64,000 bases of DNA from Salminus brasiliensis (GCF_030463535.1 NC_132878.1:24061925-24125924), one strand, 5' to 3'; positions 23,001 to 34,316 are shown, counted from the first letter of the stretch. The notes: generated from the sequence alone by a model not told the origin. Numbers and translations: made by a program.

Positions 23001-26000
23001 TCTATGGTGTGTTATGTGAGTCTGAATGAGAGAGAAACTGAGAAACAGAGAAACTGATTCCGAGAAAGATTAATAAGGGAGAGTTACAGCAGCTCTGCTG
23101 ATCTCTCTGGCAGCTGGGGGAAAAGCGTATGTGTATTTGAGATTGACATTAGTGAGATGATTAGTGATCTCCTTTTCTGAGCCTCGCAGCCACTATGGCT
23201 ACTCAGACCACATCTCTATGATGCTTTCTCCAGCAAACAGACAGGAAAGTAATTTCGCTCCACTGCGTACTTGTACTCAAATGGAATGACAATAAAAGCC
23301 TCCTGACTCTTTATGCCATAATATAAATCATTTAGATCCAGACATATCCCGGAGACCCCGAACCAGAATAACACTCTATACAAGAAGAACAAAGAGCTGA
23401 AAGAGAAAGAGACTATTCTGGAAAACAGAGAAATTGTTGGACAGCAGTAAAAAAGCAGCTGGAGACACTGGGAAAGGAACTGCAGGAGAAAGAAACTCTA
23501 CTGGAGAATGCAGAGAAAGAGGTGGAAACCAGTAAAAAGCAGCTGGAGACACTGGGAGAGGAACTGCAGCAGAAAGAAACTCTACTGGAGAATGCAGAGA
23601 AAGAGGTGGAGACCAGTAAAAAGCAGCTGGAGACACTGGGAGAGAAACTGCAGGAGAAAGAGACTCTACTGATAAACACAGAGAAAGAGGTGGAAACCAG
23701 TAAAAAGCAGCTGGAGACATTGGGAGAGGAACTGCAGGAGAAAGAGACTCTACTGGAGAATGCAGAGAAAGAGGTGGAAACCAGTTAAAAAAAAGTTGGA
23801 GACACTGGGAGAGAAACTGCAGGAGAAAGAGACTCTACTGATAAACACAGAGAAAGAGGTGGAAACCAGTAAAAAGCAGCTGGAGACACTGGGAGAGGAA
23901 CTGCAGGAGAAAGAGACTCTGCTGATAAACACAGAGAAAGAGGTTGAAACCAGTAAAAATCAGCTGGAGACACTGGGAGAGGAACTGCAGGAGAAAGAGA
24001 CTTTACTGGAGAATGCAGAGAAAGAGGTGGAAACCAGTAAAAAGCAGCTGGAGACACTGGGAGAGGAACTGCTGGAGAAAGAGACTCTACTGAAGAACAC
24101 AGAGAAAGAGGTGGAAACCAGTAAAAAAACAACTGGAGACAGTCTGTCAGTGTAATAGGAAATCACAATCCAGACAGTCTTCATGTTTCAATACTGAACA
24201 ATAAAGAGAGTGTCTTGCACTACCCTTGTATATCTCTGTGTCTGAGTTTTATTTATGTTTTCTTCCAGATGTATTTGCACAGGCCAAGCAGCTTGATCAG
24301 GTAAAAAACTTCATTACTGAGAGAGACAAGCAGCTTCAGGAGAAAGACAGACTTCTTAGAGAAAGTGGAGAAGCACTTCAGATGAAGGAAAAGGAACTGG
24401 AAGAGAAAGATAAGCTTCTCTCAGAGGTACAAGAAGACCTGAGACAAACTGCAGAGAGATTAGAAGTGAATCAGAAGAAAATGAATGAACGATTAGAAAG
24501 TGCTGCTAAAGAGCTCCAGGAGAAAAACACAAAGCTGGAGAAGACAAACACACTGCTGAGAGAGAAAGAGACTCTACTGAAGAACACAGAGAAAGAGGTG
24601 GAAACCAGTAAAAAGCAGCTGGAGACACTGGGAGAGGAACTGCAGGAGAAAGACTCTACTGGAGAATGCAGAGAAAGAGGTGGAAACCAGTAAAAAGCAG
24701 CTGGAGATACTGGGAGAGGAACTGCAGGAGAAAGATACTCTACTGGAGAATGCAGAGAAAGAGGTGGAAACCAGTAAAAAGCAGCTGGAGACACTGGGAG
24801 AGAAACTGCAGGAGAAAGAGACTCTACTGGAGAATGCAGAGAAAGAGGTGGAAACCAGTAAAAAGCAGCTGGAGACACTGGGAGAGAAACTGCAGGAGAA
24901 GAGCAGTGAACTACAGGAGATGATGATCCTACTGGAGCAACAGAAAACTGAACTGAGAGAAAAAGACAAGCAGCTTGAAGAGAAGGAGAGACTTCTAAGA
25001 GAGAGAGACACACAGCTGCTGGAGAGAGACAAGCAGGTTGAGGAGAAAGACAGACTTCTAGAGGAGAGAAACAAGCAGCTGCAGGAGAGAACAGATCCAG
25101 ACCCAGCAGTTCCACTCAGGAGGAGAAACAGCAAGGAGTGGAATCCTCCAGACAGTGAGTTAATTTTGCACAAAATAAATAAATAGCACACAGAAACACT
25201 TTTATCAAATGCTTATTGAGTGTTAATTGTGCCTCCTTGTGAAATATATTTAGCCATTTAAACGTATGTGTGTTTGAGTGTATAAGTGAATAGCCAGGTT
25301 AACAAGGTGCTGCTGAGATGTTAAGAAATAAAGAATCCCTCAAGGCCTAAACCATACAGTTCACAGACAAACAGGACAGGCTCACGGATAAACTTTACAA
25401 TAGCCCATGCTTTACAAATACACTCAGCACAAACCAGCAGCCAAAAATGAACAAAATAGAAAGGAAAGAGTTACTTATGTTACAATATTATCATAACAAT
25501 AATGATGCTACTGAAGCAAGTCACTCAGTATCACTACTAGCAAGTAGCACACCAGATATCGTTTAGGTTGGGAGAAGAGGAAGAACAGTGGACAAGACGA
25601 TGCGTTTGTGATGTTAATGAGTTGGATTTATTAAATGACACACAAACCCTTTTCTTTGTCTTTTCCTTTTCTTAGAAATAATAAAAGCTCATAGAATACA
25701 ATAATATATGGTCCAGGATCCAGTGGGAGTGTCTTACTTTCCAGTTCAAACAATACAAAATAACAATCTGTAATGCAGGGCTGCTCAATCCTGGTCCTGG
25801 AGATCTACCACCCTGAGTTAACTCCACCCTGAATCTAACACACCAGATAATGAGGGCCTTCAGGAGCAACTGAACATTACAGTCAGCTGTGTTGGATCTG
25901 AACTCTTCAGGGTGGTAGATCTCCAGGACCAGGATTGAGCAGCCCTGCTGTAGTACATACACAGTATTGCAATGCATAAATAAATAAATTCCATATCTAC

Positions 26001-29000
26001 ATATTCTACACGTTCAAGGGCTCGAAATCACAGAGATAACATTTCTCAAAAGCATACATGTATGTAATAAAGACTACAGATTCACTGAGCCTATAGAAAA
26101 AAAATCACTTAGCCCAACTTCTTGGCTAACTTGTAGAGAACCGGTATATTAACCATAAATCATTTAACATTTTACTGTTTTACTCCGATTGGTTGCTCTC
26201 AAAAAAAATTATTTTAACATTCCCAACTGAAAACCAATGTAAATAAAAGTCTTGCACCTCGATTAAAGGAGTAACCTTCCATTTTCACTCAAAAACAGAA
26301 GAAATATGCTTAATAAAGCTGCATCTAAAGGTGTCAAATTATATTTATTTGCTTTGCAGTTAAATAATTGATGTTTTTAGAAGAATTGGCTCACTGTCAC
26401 GCCCGCGCCGCCGTGCCCGCCCCAGGGGCGGTCTCGGGCCGCGGCTCACAGGCGATCAAGAACTCCCCCTTGTCATGTTCATGTCATGTTTAGTTATGTT
26501 CTGTATTTAAGGAGGGCTAGTGTCAGCTGCCGGTGGCCGAGGATTACCCTTAGTGCACCATATGCACCCAGGTTATTCAGTTAACGGTAGAGACTCAGTA
26601 TTCACCGGTCTGGTGTGTAGAGTGCATCCTTGTACAGAGGACTCTCTCTTTACCTAGCTATCTTAGCAGGGGAAGCTAACTAGCTAGGCTGCTCTTGCCT
26701 CAAGGTCCATTAGGGAGCTACTGCAGGTCTGTGGCAATCTTATGCCAGGCTTCTTCAGTTCAGCAAGCTGGGGTCCTGGAGCTCCTGGAGTGAGCGACTC
26801 TAGCTTGTTTCAGCAGTTAGCTTTCCTCACTGTCGGACCGGAACAGTCGTCTAGGTTTGGTGGCTGACTCCTCATGCTCTCAAGTCTAGTAAGTTCAATG
26901 TGCCTGACTAGTGCTACTCTATATGTCCTAGTTCATAGCTTTCCCAGGCTCGGCTTGGAGGTTTATGTTTCTGAGTAACGGTATTGGCTCAGCCCTGGCA
27001 GCTAGCGCTGCCCTAGTGCCTCACCAGCCCCAGGTGTGTCCTTTTGTTTGTCCAGTATTGTTTGTCATGGTTTTGTTTAGTTCTTCCGTATCCCTTGTTA
27101 TCATTGCTGCATTTCTGTTTTGTTTACGGTTTATTGTGACCAATAAACTCTCTCGCCTGGGTCCATCCCCTGCGAGTGTTCACCCATTCTTGTCAGACCG
27201 TGTGGATCATGACACTCACGATGCATTCACCCCGTTGAGTGCTGGAAAAAAATGTTGTAAGTGCTCCGAACTACAACACATGGAAAAATAAAGGTCTTAT
27301 TGAAACTAATTTAAATGAAATGAAATAAGTAATTATTATATTGTCCTCATATTTATATTATATTACCATTTTAGGTGTGTTACACTATAATGCTTATTTT
27401 CTCAAAATAATTTCTCAAAGTAATAGCTCATTTTTTTTTCTCTGAGTCAGTTTATGTTTTGAGAGTTTTTTTTTTTGTTTTGAGAAATCCTGAGATATAA
27501 ACTCATTACTTTTACATAATGAGACAGTTTGAATGTGAAACAAAGAAAGATGAAACCTGTTTCTCCTAAAAGACTGAAACAGGCAATCATACAACACGCC
27601 TGTGTTAATCTTATTAGTTGCACCTGTTTTAATTTAAGTTCTTAGTAGATAACACCAATTCTGTCGCCTCCACCTGCGCAAACTGTGGGACTGTCTGTAA
27701 TTAGCAGCACTTTTAAGAAGTCTGATCCTAAACTTTTCTTTTTAAATAATGACTTTTTCTGAAATAGTATAAACTATACTGCTGGGTTCTATTTTTACAG
27801 TGAGTGAAGAGACTGCAGACTCCGCGGCACCACTCAGGAGAAGAAACAGTATGGAGACACTTCCTCCCAAAAGTAAATCACTACACTTTCATATTGTGTC
27901 TTAATAATTCATCTGAATAAAATCATCACCAGCATACAGTAAAAGAGTAAATCTCTCATTCCTGTTCTTTACAGTGAGTGAAGAGTGCTCTAGTGCAGCC
28001 TCTCCAGTGTCCGTTCCTGTAGCAGAACTCAGGCTGGTGCTGCTGGGGAGGACTGGGTGTGGGAAGAGTGCAGCAGGAAACACCATCCTGGGCAGAGAGG
28101 AGAGGAGCCAGGCTGGAGCATCTACAGTGAGGCAGCAGAGTGAGAGCAGACAGGGGGAGGTGGCTGGGAGGCAGATGACTGTGGTGGACACTCCTGACTG
28201 GTTCAGTCCTGGACTCTCTCTGGAGGAGCTGAGACAGGACGTGGGACACTGTGTCCATCTGTCTGCTCCAGGACCGCACGCCTTCCTCATAGTCCTACCA
28301 GTGAAGCAGTCTATAGGAGAGGAGAGAGGGATGCTGGAGAAAATGGAGGAGCTGTTTGGGGAAAGGTGTTGGAGGAACACCGTGATCCTCTTCACTGTTA
28401 CTGATGAAGACCAAGAGAAGAACATTGAAGAGTTTGTCCAATCAGGAAACCAGGAGGTCCAGAGACTTGTAGAGAAATGTAGGAACAGGTTTCACTGTCT
28501 CAACATTAAGGAGGGTGGAGATGGTTCTCAGATCTCAGAGCTGCTGGAGAAGATAGAGAAGATGGTGGAAGGAAACAGAGAGAAATTCTACAGCAGTGAG
28601 ATCTACCTGGAGACACAGTCTCAGATCAGAGCAATGGAGGCAAAGATCATGAGAGACAGAGAGGAGAAGAGGCTGATGGAAGAGAGAGAAATCAAGGAAA
28701 AGCTTGATAAGGAGGTGAAGAACTCTTTGAGAAAGATAGAGGGAGCGGTACAAGAGCATGAAGGAGAGATTAAGCAACTTAACAACCGAACAACTGAACT
28801 GGAGAGGAAGATGAAAGAAGAGAGGGATGAGGAGAAAAAGAGAGAACTGCAGAGAGAGCTGGAAAGAGAGTTAGAGCGAAGAACAGAAATGGAGGAGAGG
28901 GTGAAGAGCCTAAAGGAAAAGGGAGAGAGGGAGAGGAGAGAGATGGAGGAGAGACACAGACAGGAGATGGAGGAGATCAGGGAGACGTATGAAGGAGAAG

Positions 29001-29347
29001 CCAGAATGGAGGCGGAGCGAGACCTCATGAAGATCATCCTGCCTGAACTCCAGAGAAACATTTTGGTCTCCAGGTTAAAGATGCAGGAAGAGTTCAGCAG
29101 ACAGATGGAGCAGAAGGACACAGAGCTGCAGGAACTGAAGCAGAGATTTTTAGAAGTCAGTGAAACTCATTCGCTCAGGAAGGAGGTTTATGAGACAGCT
29201 GTGATGAGAATTGCAGAGACAGAAAGAAGAGGCGCAGCATCAGAAAAAGAATCTCAAGACGAAGTAGAGTCTGGAGGAGTGCTGAAGTGGCTCTTCGGAA
29301 AAAAGGACCAGGGTGAAAAATCAGGTGCAGGAGTTATGGATGTTTAA
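17085..29347 (+). CDS. Gene 2: IgV-coiled-coil-GIMAP gene with a frameshift in the coil exon
   Basis: Coding exons: 17085-17106 (22), 17254-17580 (327, IgV), 18556-18563 (8), 19987-20011 (25), 21050-21057 (8), 21616-21637 (22), 22194-22225 (32), 22542-22602 (61), 24269-25154 (886, coil), 27801-27872 (72), 27975-29347 (1373, AIG1 GTPase). All junctions are AG/GT and all phases fit, except that the coil exon is 2 nt short of a multiple of three. The cause is visible near 24650: AAAGACTCT where the repeat has AAAGAGACTCT. As sequenced, the frame ends at 24693, before the GTPase. This could be a real lesion, a segregating allele or an assembly error, since the GTPase exon itself is intact. No signal peptide or membrane segment. 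A solo LTR, a MITE and an unspliced coil block lie in the introns. Confidence 0.8.
17254..17580 (+). CDS. Gene 2 IgV-domain exon
   Basis: With exon 1 it gives a protein starting MAAALSNNEFKLIGP. V-set landmarks: Cys30 (LSCHLSPE), Trp45 (EIRWFRE), GRVSLF around 68-73, NVSLQIRDC around 81-89, and TGYYLC with Cys99 (the usual Asp two before TG is His here). Extra cysteines sit at 51, 53, 89 and 110. It is closest in style to butyrophilin/MOG/B7 V domains. The 327-nt length and phase 1-1 borders agree with the paralogues (321, 324, 324). Confidence 0.92.
18556..22602 (+). CDS. Gene 2 microexon linker series, with a duplicated cassette
   Basis: Six small exons: 18556-18563 (CCCCTCCG), 19987-20011, 21050-21057 (CTTTTCAG), 21616-21637, 22194-22225 and 22542-22602. 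The first two and next two form a duplicated pair (8+25 and 8+22 nt), each summing to a multiple of three, so the duplication keeps frame. Joined translation runs APPKNVRETQRAFQ, then EDLWPWAGSKINEVCVAQ, then WDREWMVEERMKMEESAVLT, with no stop. Flanking intron blocks 18420-18545/20880-21040 and 19540-19990/21170-21615 are clearly homologous, which shows the duplication. The segment is polar; no transmembrane helix. Confidence 0.75.
23407..24150 (+). pseudogene. Unspliced relic block of the 84-bp coil repeat in a gene 2 intron
   Basis: One degenerate and eight good copies of the 84-bp coil repeat, starting at 23492, 23576, 23660, 23744, 23829, 23913, 23997 and 24081. One extra base near 23786 (AGTTAAAAAAAAG) shifts the frame, and TGA/TAA stops lie close by. 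I see no good acceptor upstream; LINE-like tail sequence ends just before it (about 23290-23320). No donor follows before the real coil exon at 24269. It looks like a copied coil exon fragment stranded in the intron. Confidence 0.65.
24269..25154 (+). CDS. Gene 2 coiled-coil exon (2-nt deletion)
   Basis: Acceptor TCTTCCAG, phase 1 start (DVFAQAKQLDQV...), donor GTGAGT after CCAGACA. It encodes an amphipathic K/E/L/Q coiled coil with four 84-bp repeats (24568-24901, 2 nt short in total), then [17 protein letters not shown]... and [15 protein letters not shown]. Its first 100 residues differ from those of gene 3 while the repeats and exit segment are nearly identical. This suggests gene conversion or repeat homogenisation. 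The missing 2 nt near 24650 put the 3' half in another frame. Confidence 0.85.
25776..25947. mobile_element. 172-bp hAT-like MITE
   Basis: Inverted terminal repeats of about 40 bp, starting CAGGGCTGCTCAATCCTGG and ending with the reverse complement. Flanking octamers are ctgtaatg and ctgtagta (6 of 8 identical), fitting an aged 8-bp target duplication. It lies in the intron between the coil exon and the 72-nt exon of gene 2 and is absent from the matching intron of gene 3. Confidence 0.85.
26395..27214 (+). mobile_element. Solo LTR of a Ty3/gypsy element, 820 bp
   Basis: Begins TGTCACGCCCGCGCC and ends GATCATGACA (TG...CA), flanked on both sides by the 5-bp target duplication CTCAC (26390-26394 and 27215-27219). 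An AATAAA lies at 27142-27147. It is homologous to the LTRs of the provirus at 59394-61837, in the opposite orientation. No internal region remains, so LTR-LTR recombination is inferred. Confidence 0.93.
27801..27872 (+). CDS. Gene 2 72-nt linker exon
   Basis: Acceptor TTTTTACAG, donor AAAA|GTAAAT, phase 1 at both ends. It encodes MSEETADSAAPLRRRNSMETLPPK, whose LRRRNS repeats the end of the coil exon and whose MSEE repeats the start of the GTPase exon. It probably arose by duplication of those borders. The intron around 27420-27800 matches 39940-40297 of gene 3. Confidence 0.85.
27975..29347 (+). CDS. Gene 2 AIG1/GIMAP-type GTPase exon
   Basis: Final exon, about 457 residues. The G domain comes first: G1 P-loop GRTGCGKSAAGNTILG, Walker B/G3 as VVDTPDWF (Asp instead of Gly after DTP), the GIMAP conserved box LSAPGPHAFLIVLPV, and LFTVTDED where the G4 motif should be (no clear T/N-K-x-D). 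A C-terminal coiled coil includes the stretch RQEMEEIRETYEGEA typical of fish GIMAPs, and the end is KWLFGKKDQ...GVMDV. GIMAPs are immune-associated septin/dynamin-like GTPases of the cytosol and organelle membranes. The exon is fully open; it can only be part of gene 2 if the upstream frameshift is absent or bypassed. Confidence 0.93.
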
Positions 29348-29530
29348 CTTTAAAATGTTTCACTTTTTCATTATATGGTTTCGAGATTGATCAGTTGAAT
29401 CTCTGATCTAATTCAGAACTTATAAAATCTAGTACAGAAGGGAATAACATGTACTGTAGCAGAATGTCTTATTCTACATTGTAACGTCTGTCTTTGCCAT
29501 GACTTGTGTACGGAAAACAGTCATGTGGAC

Positions 29531-31094
29531 GAAGGGTGTGCGATATGTATCGTCTCTGATAATATCTTAATTGTTGTTTTAACGATGTGCGAGCTGACAT
29601 TATAGAGTATGTCACTCTATGAGACGCTAAGAGTATGGCGCTAGTTGACAAAACACATGCACCAATACCCTGCCATTCAGTGGAGTTAGATGTAGTTAGA
29701 AGACCTGGCTCGTCCTCACTAGCTTGGAGGTGGTTTTGCTTTGAAAACACAGAGGTTTCTCAAAAGACTTCTGCAAACCATATATGAAGATAATAACTAA
29801 TATGAAGATTATAAAAAAAAAATACTTTGGGAGTCCGCTACTCACTACAAGCCGAAACCAGCTGAGGACCTAATCTGTGATGGTCGAGTTCTGTGCTGGT
29901 CGAGTTTCTGTCGCTGCCAGAAAGTGTGACCCCTGTGTGCTTCTATAAGAAACAGTGCAGTCACATAATTTACAGTTTAAGAGAAATAGATTCTGAATTT
30001 GTATGGTTGTTTAAACATACATAAAGTTAAATGATAAAACGTAAAACCTTTGAAAATAACAATAAATAACGTGAAATATATATAATATAATATACTACAT
30101 TCATATTAAATAACAATTTAATGAGAAAAAAGATACAAGTTTGTAATGTTGGAAACACTTGCACAGTTGTTTTGTATTAGTTTTACTTGAATGCTTCAGT
30201 AAATAAGTAAATAAGTAGAACAAGCTAGCGCAATGCAAGACTTTTACCAACACATTTACATTTACATAAAAATGCTTTGCTATTTACCCAAGAAAAACCT
30301 CAGCTAGTTTGAATAGGCTAAAAAATCAAAGATATCTCTAAGTTTAGACATTACTAAACACAAGTCAGTAAGGTGACCACTCTGCTATTCGCCCAAGTAT
30401 TCTCTGAAGAGGAGGGTCTTCAGTCTGTTTTTGAAGACAGCGAGCGACTCTGCCGTTCGGACACCCAGGGGAAGTTCGTTCCACCACTTTGGTGCAGGAC
30501 AGAAAAAAGACTGGACGCTTGTGTTCTGTGCATCTTAAGGGATGTTGGGTCAAGCAGAGACGTATTTGAAGCTCGAAGGGCTCTTGGTGCGGATCGGCTT
30601 TTGACCATTGCCATTAAGTACGGACTGGCTGGTCTAGTCTTGGCTTTATAGGCCAGCATCAAGGTTTTGAATCTGATGCGGGCAGCAGCTACAGGAAGTC
30701 AGTGAAGAGAACGCAGCAGTGGAGTGACAAGGATGAATTTAGAAACATTGAAGACGACCCGTGTTGCTGCATTCTGGATGAGTTGCAGGGCCCTGATGGT
30801 ACACAGAGGGAGACCAGCCAGAAGAGAGTCAAGTCTCGAAGTGATGAGAGACTGAACGAGCACCTGGGCGACTTCTCTAGAGAGGAAGGGCTGAATTCTC
30901 TGGATGTTGTACAGGAGAAATCTGCATGACCGAGTTGCGTTTGCAACATGAGAACGATAACTGATCATCCATCACTACACCAAGGCTGCAAGCTTCTGTA
31001 GATGGATGTAAAGAATGTATTGTCTAATTATTGTTATCAGCAGAATCACAGAAAATATTGAGATATCGTTTTTTGTCAATATCGCACACCCCTA
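29531..31094. mobile_element. hAT-like non-autonomous DNA transposon, 1564 bp
   Basis: Terminal inverted repeats GAAGGGTGTGCGATAT (left) and TAGGGGTGTGCGATAT (reverse complement of the right end). They are flanked by a perfect 8-bp target duplication ATGTGGAC at 29523-29530 and 31095-31102, diagnostic of hAT. No transposase is seen; the interior carries an L2 fragment. It sits about 180 bp after the stop of gene 2. Confidence 0.93.
30370..30975 (-). mobile_element. L2-like LINE 3' fragment nested in the hAT element
   Basis: Minus-strand translation in shifting frames reads [37 protein letters not shown] and MLAYKAKTRPASPYLMA, the usual 3' part of fish L2 reverse transcriptase ORFs. It is related to 10060-11420. 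Its position inside the TIRs dates it after or with the hAT insertion. Confidence 0.85.
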
Positions 31095-31102
31095 ATGTGG
31101 AC

Positions 31103-33420
31103 ATGATCATTGATGTGATTTTGGTTAAAGGCTTTAAATATGGTAAATATACCAGTGCCCATTAACTTACCAGCTATGACTCCATGGTTTTCTGGCTAAT
31201 GCTGATTGGGGTTCCCAGCTCTTGTGCTTAATAACTCTTACCCTGTTTTCTAGTTTCCTTGCTCTGACACACCCACTTCAATTCAGAAAATACTTAGCTC
31301 TTGAAGTAAATGAACATATTCTGTTATGCATAGTACCTCTGTTATGGAGTTATTCTCACCTTCTATTTTCATCACAGATGTGCTCCTGTAAGGTCAGATT
31401 TGTGTTTTGTATATAAAGCTATAAACACTGTGTGTAATGTTAGTGGTTCTGGTCGAACTGTTCCACCAAGAAATATTCAGGACATGCCTGTGCATTCTTT
31501 GATGGCACAGCATATTTGTAAATAACGTGATTACCTTTTCTGATCCTGAATACATGATTGATTTTCTTGGTCAGAAGATCTTCATTACTGCAGTATCAAG
31601 ACTAGCTGTGGTTAGGGTTGGTGGGTTTAAGCCTTGATGAAGTTGTGTGCTTCTTTGTGTTTTTTTAATCTGAATGTAGACATTATAAAGATGATGTCTT
31701 AAAGCCACATATGTGCTTCTGTCTGGTCAGGTTGTTTTGCAATAACACTATATTCAGGTTGAATATAAGAAATGGGGAAATTCAGATCATTAGCAGGGTC
31801 CAAGTTAGTCCAGGATAAAAGTAATTCAGTGTTGGAAAGTCTCCAAATGTTTGTTTTAGTAGTTTAGTAGTTTAGTGTAGCTGCAAAGGATAAAGAATTA
31901 TAATCAGTAGAAGGTTTATGAGTATAGTAAACCAACACTGTAACTTTTATTTGTTTGTGTGTGTGTGTTTTTTGACAAAAGCCAGATGTTTTGACACTTG
32001 CATTGAAACTTTGCTTCCTTGTTTTTTAATGCCAACCACTTACAGTCAATCACTACATTTGGAGGGTAATTAATATTATCGTAACTTCAGAACAGTATAT
32101 ATATCACTGTCCTGCAAAACCCTTGTATCTCTATGTTTTTGGATTTTTTGACATATCAGTGTTCTTTACATTTCATTTAATGAAGAATGGACCAATATGA
32201 ATGAATACTCCAGAATTGACTTGGAATAAAATCTTTTTACTTTGACTTCCATTGAAAGTTAAGAACATTTTTCTTGTCCTGTAAAGTCGCTGTTTTGGAG
32301 GTATGAGTCTTTTTGACAGTGACAATATAAAGCAATTTAACAGTATAAAACAACAGTATTGTTCAGGATCTTCAAAATGTTGGGGAATTGGGAAAAAGAA
32401 TTTGTTTATTTTTGTTTATTCATAAAATTGCCTGTTGTGTACCTTACTGCCTGTACTAACAGTGTGTGTCTGTGTGTGTTTTTTGCAGGAAAGCAATGAT
32501 AGTTATCTTATGTAATTAGAGAAGATAGTTCAATTAGATTTGTGGGCTTTTCGGGTAATTCAGATAATTAACTAAATGTATCTGTTTTAAGTGTTTTGTG
32601 AGAATCCATATTTTTGGCGACTAGGCTCCTCCAACAGTTGCAAAGTGTAATTCACTTTTATTCCACTGCTGTAAAGTCATTCATGCTTTGAGCTTACATA
32701 CATTTGTTGACAAGAAGGAAAATACAGGACCAGAAGGGAAGGAAACATGCAGACTAACGTGGCAGCGCAGTACCTGCCTTCCAGAGATGCCATTCTCACT
32801 ATTATAAATCAGTGTACCATCAAAATGATTTTAAGGGGACTTGGCATTGGCAGGTTCAAAGACATTTTGGCATCCATAGCACCACTAAATTAATAATCTA
32901 GGCGGATGTATGTATATTTATGATCCGGTATGCATAACTCTGACCCTGTGTTGATTTCAGAAAAAATGTCACTCGTTCTACCCCAGAAAAAAAAAGCTCA
33001 AAGAAATCAAAGCCCAATATTGCCATGACAATCATGTCCATGATTGTTTGATAAACATCCAACCACAACTGTACATTTACTTTAATTGGCCATACCATTA
33101 AAACCACAGACAAATGAGTGAATAAGTGTTCTCTGTACACAGTGTTTATTTTTTACTAAAAGTGGTCCAAGAAAGTACACGTCCTGAATGTTGGTGGGAC
33201 CAGGAGCAAGAAAAACAGCTCTCGCATAATGCTGCTTTAATTTGATTAATTCCAACCAAAAAAATAAAACCATGTGATCCACCCCTCATGCAACCAGGGA
33301 ATCCTGAATTTTGAATGGAATATAAATATAAATGCAATGAAAACATCAATTAAAACTACCACTGGTTGTAGAACTAGAACCCCTTTTTTAAATCTGGCAA
33401 CCCAGACTGACGTTCAGTAC
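31103..33420. other. Intergenic region between genes 2 and 3
   Basis: AT-rich, no exon or RNA gene that I can support. A stretch at about 33075-33120 resembles the end of the CCATAACATTAAAACC repeat described at 33688. Confidence 0.5.
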
Positions 33421-33424
33421 CAAA

Positions 33425-33620
33425 GAAAGTGAAAGTAGATCTGCTTCTGGTCTGGAGGAGAAACTGGAGAGACGTTTAGAAGATTTGTGGATTAAAGGCT
33501 GAAACTCGCTCCTCTTATTATGATCAGACTGTTAGAGGATAAGAAGCTGATATGAGCTGCTTTAAAATGTGGACATATTTCACCTAAATCAGCGAAATGT
33601 CGCAGTGAAGAAGAGCAAAG
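33425..33620 (+). promoter_or_regulatory. Gene 3 ISRE-like element (33425-33436) and 5' UTR exon
   Basis: GAAAGTGAAAGT is identical to that of gene 2, followed by the conserved non-coding exon ending GCAAAG|GTAAGA at 33620. It splices over a transposon-bearing intron to 34296 (TATTCAG acceptor), 21 nt before the ATG at 34317. Interferon control is inferred, as for gene 2. Confidence 0.65.
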
Positions 33621-33687
33621 GTAAGAGCGGTTAGCATCATGCAAAAAGTAAACACTGAAACAGTGAAATGAATAACCCAGTATATTA

Positions 33688-34175
33688 CACATAAATACAT
33701 CAGCCATAACATTAAAACCACCTTTTTGATTCTACTGACCATATAGGACCACCGTAGAGCAGGTAGTATTTGGGCGGTGGGTCATTCTCAGCACTGCAGT
33801 GACACTGACATGGTGGTGGCAAAGGCGTGTGTGTGTGTTGCGCTGGTATGAGTGGATCAGACACAGCAGTGCTGCTGGAGCTCTTTAAACATTGTGTCTG
33901 CTCTACGAGATAGCCCCCTGCCTTGTTGGTCTACCTTGTAGATGTAAAGTCAGAGGCAGAAGCTCATCTGTTGCTGCACAGTTAGTGTTGGTCATTCTCT
34001 AGTCCTTCATCAGTGCTCAGAGGATGCAGTTGGCTGGATATTTCTGGTTGGTGGACTGTTCTCAGTCCAGCAGTGACGTGTTTAAATATGGTTTAATATA
34101 TCACCCTATATACATGCATAATGAGTGTAAAAAGAAGGAGATGGTGTTTATGTTATGGCCATTGGGTGTATAACT
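33688..34175. mobile_element. Interspersed repeat with inverted ends in the 5' UTR intron of gene 3
   Basis: Left end contains GCCATAACATTAAAACCACC and the right end the inverted equivalent (GTTTATGTTATGGCC). The interior includes AGCACTGCAGTGACACTGAC and GATCAGACACAGCAGTGCTG, a high-copy repeat I associate with ostariophysan fish genomes. Gene 2 lacks it at this place. Confidence 0.7.
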
Positions 34176-34218
34176 GACCCAACTTTTTAGGTAGTAGCTG
34201 GCCAGCTGCTCCAGTAAA

Positions 34219-34253
<35 letters not shown>

Positions 34254-34316
34254 TCACTTTCTCTATGTTTCTCTTTGTACAATTTTACTATTCAGGGCTG
34301 AGAAGAGGAGATAAAG

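Noticed and set aside
23492..24150. Regular 84-bp repeats that could suggest a CRISPR-like array
   Set aside because: Units are contiguous without unique spacers and encode heptads; the genome is a vertebrate's.
26965..27291. 108-residue open frame in the gene 2 intron
   Set aside because: It lies almost entirely inside the solo LTR and crosses its right edge.
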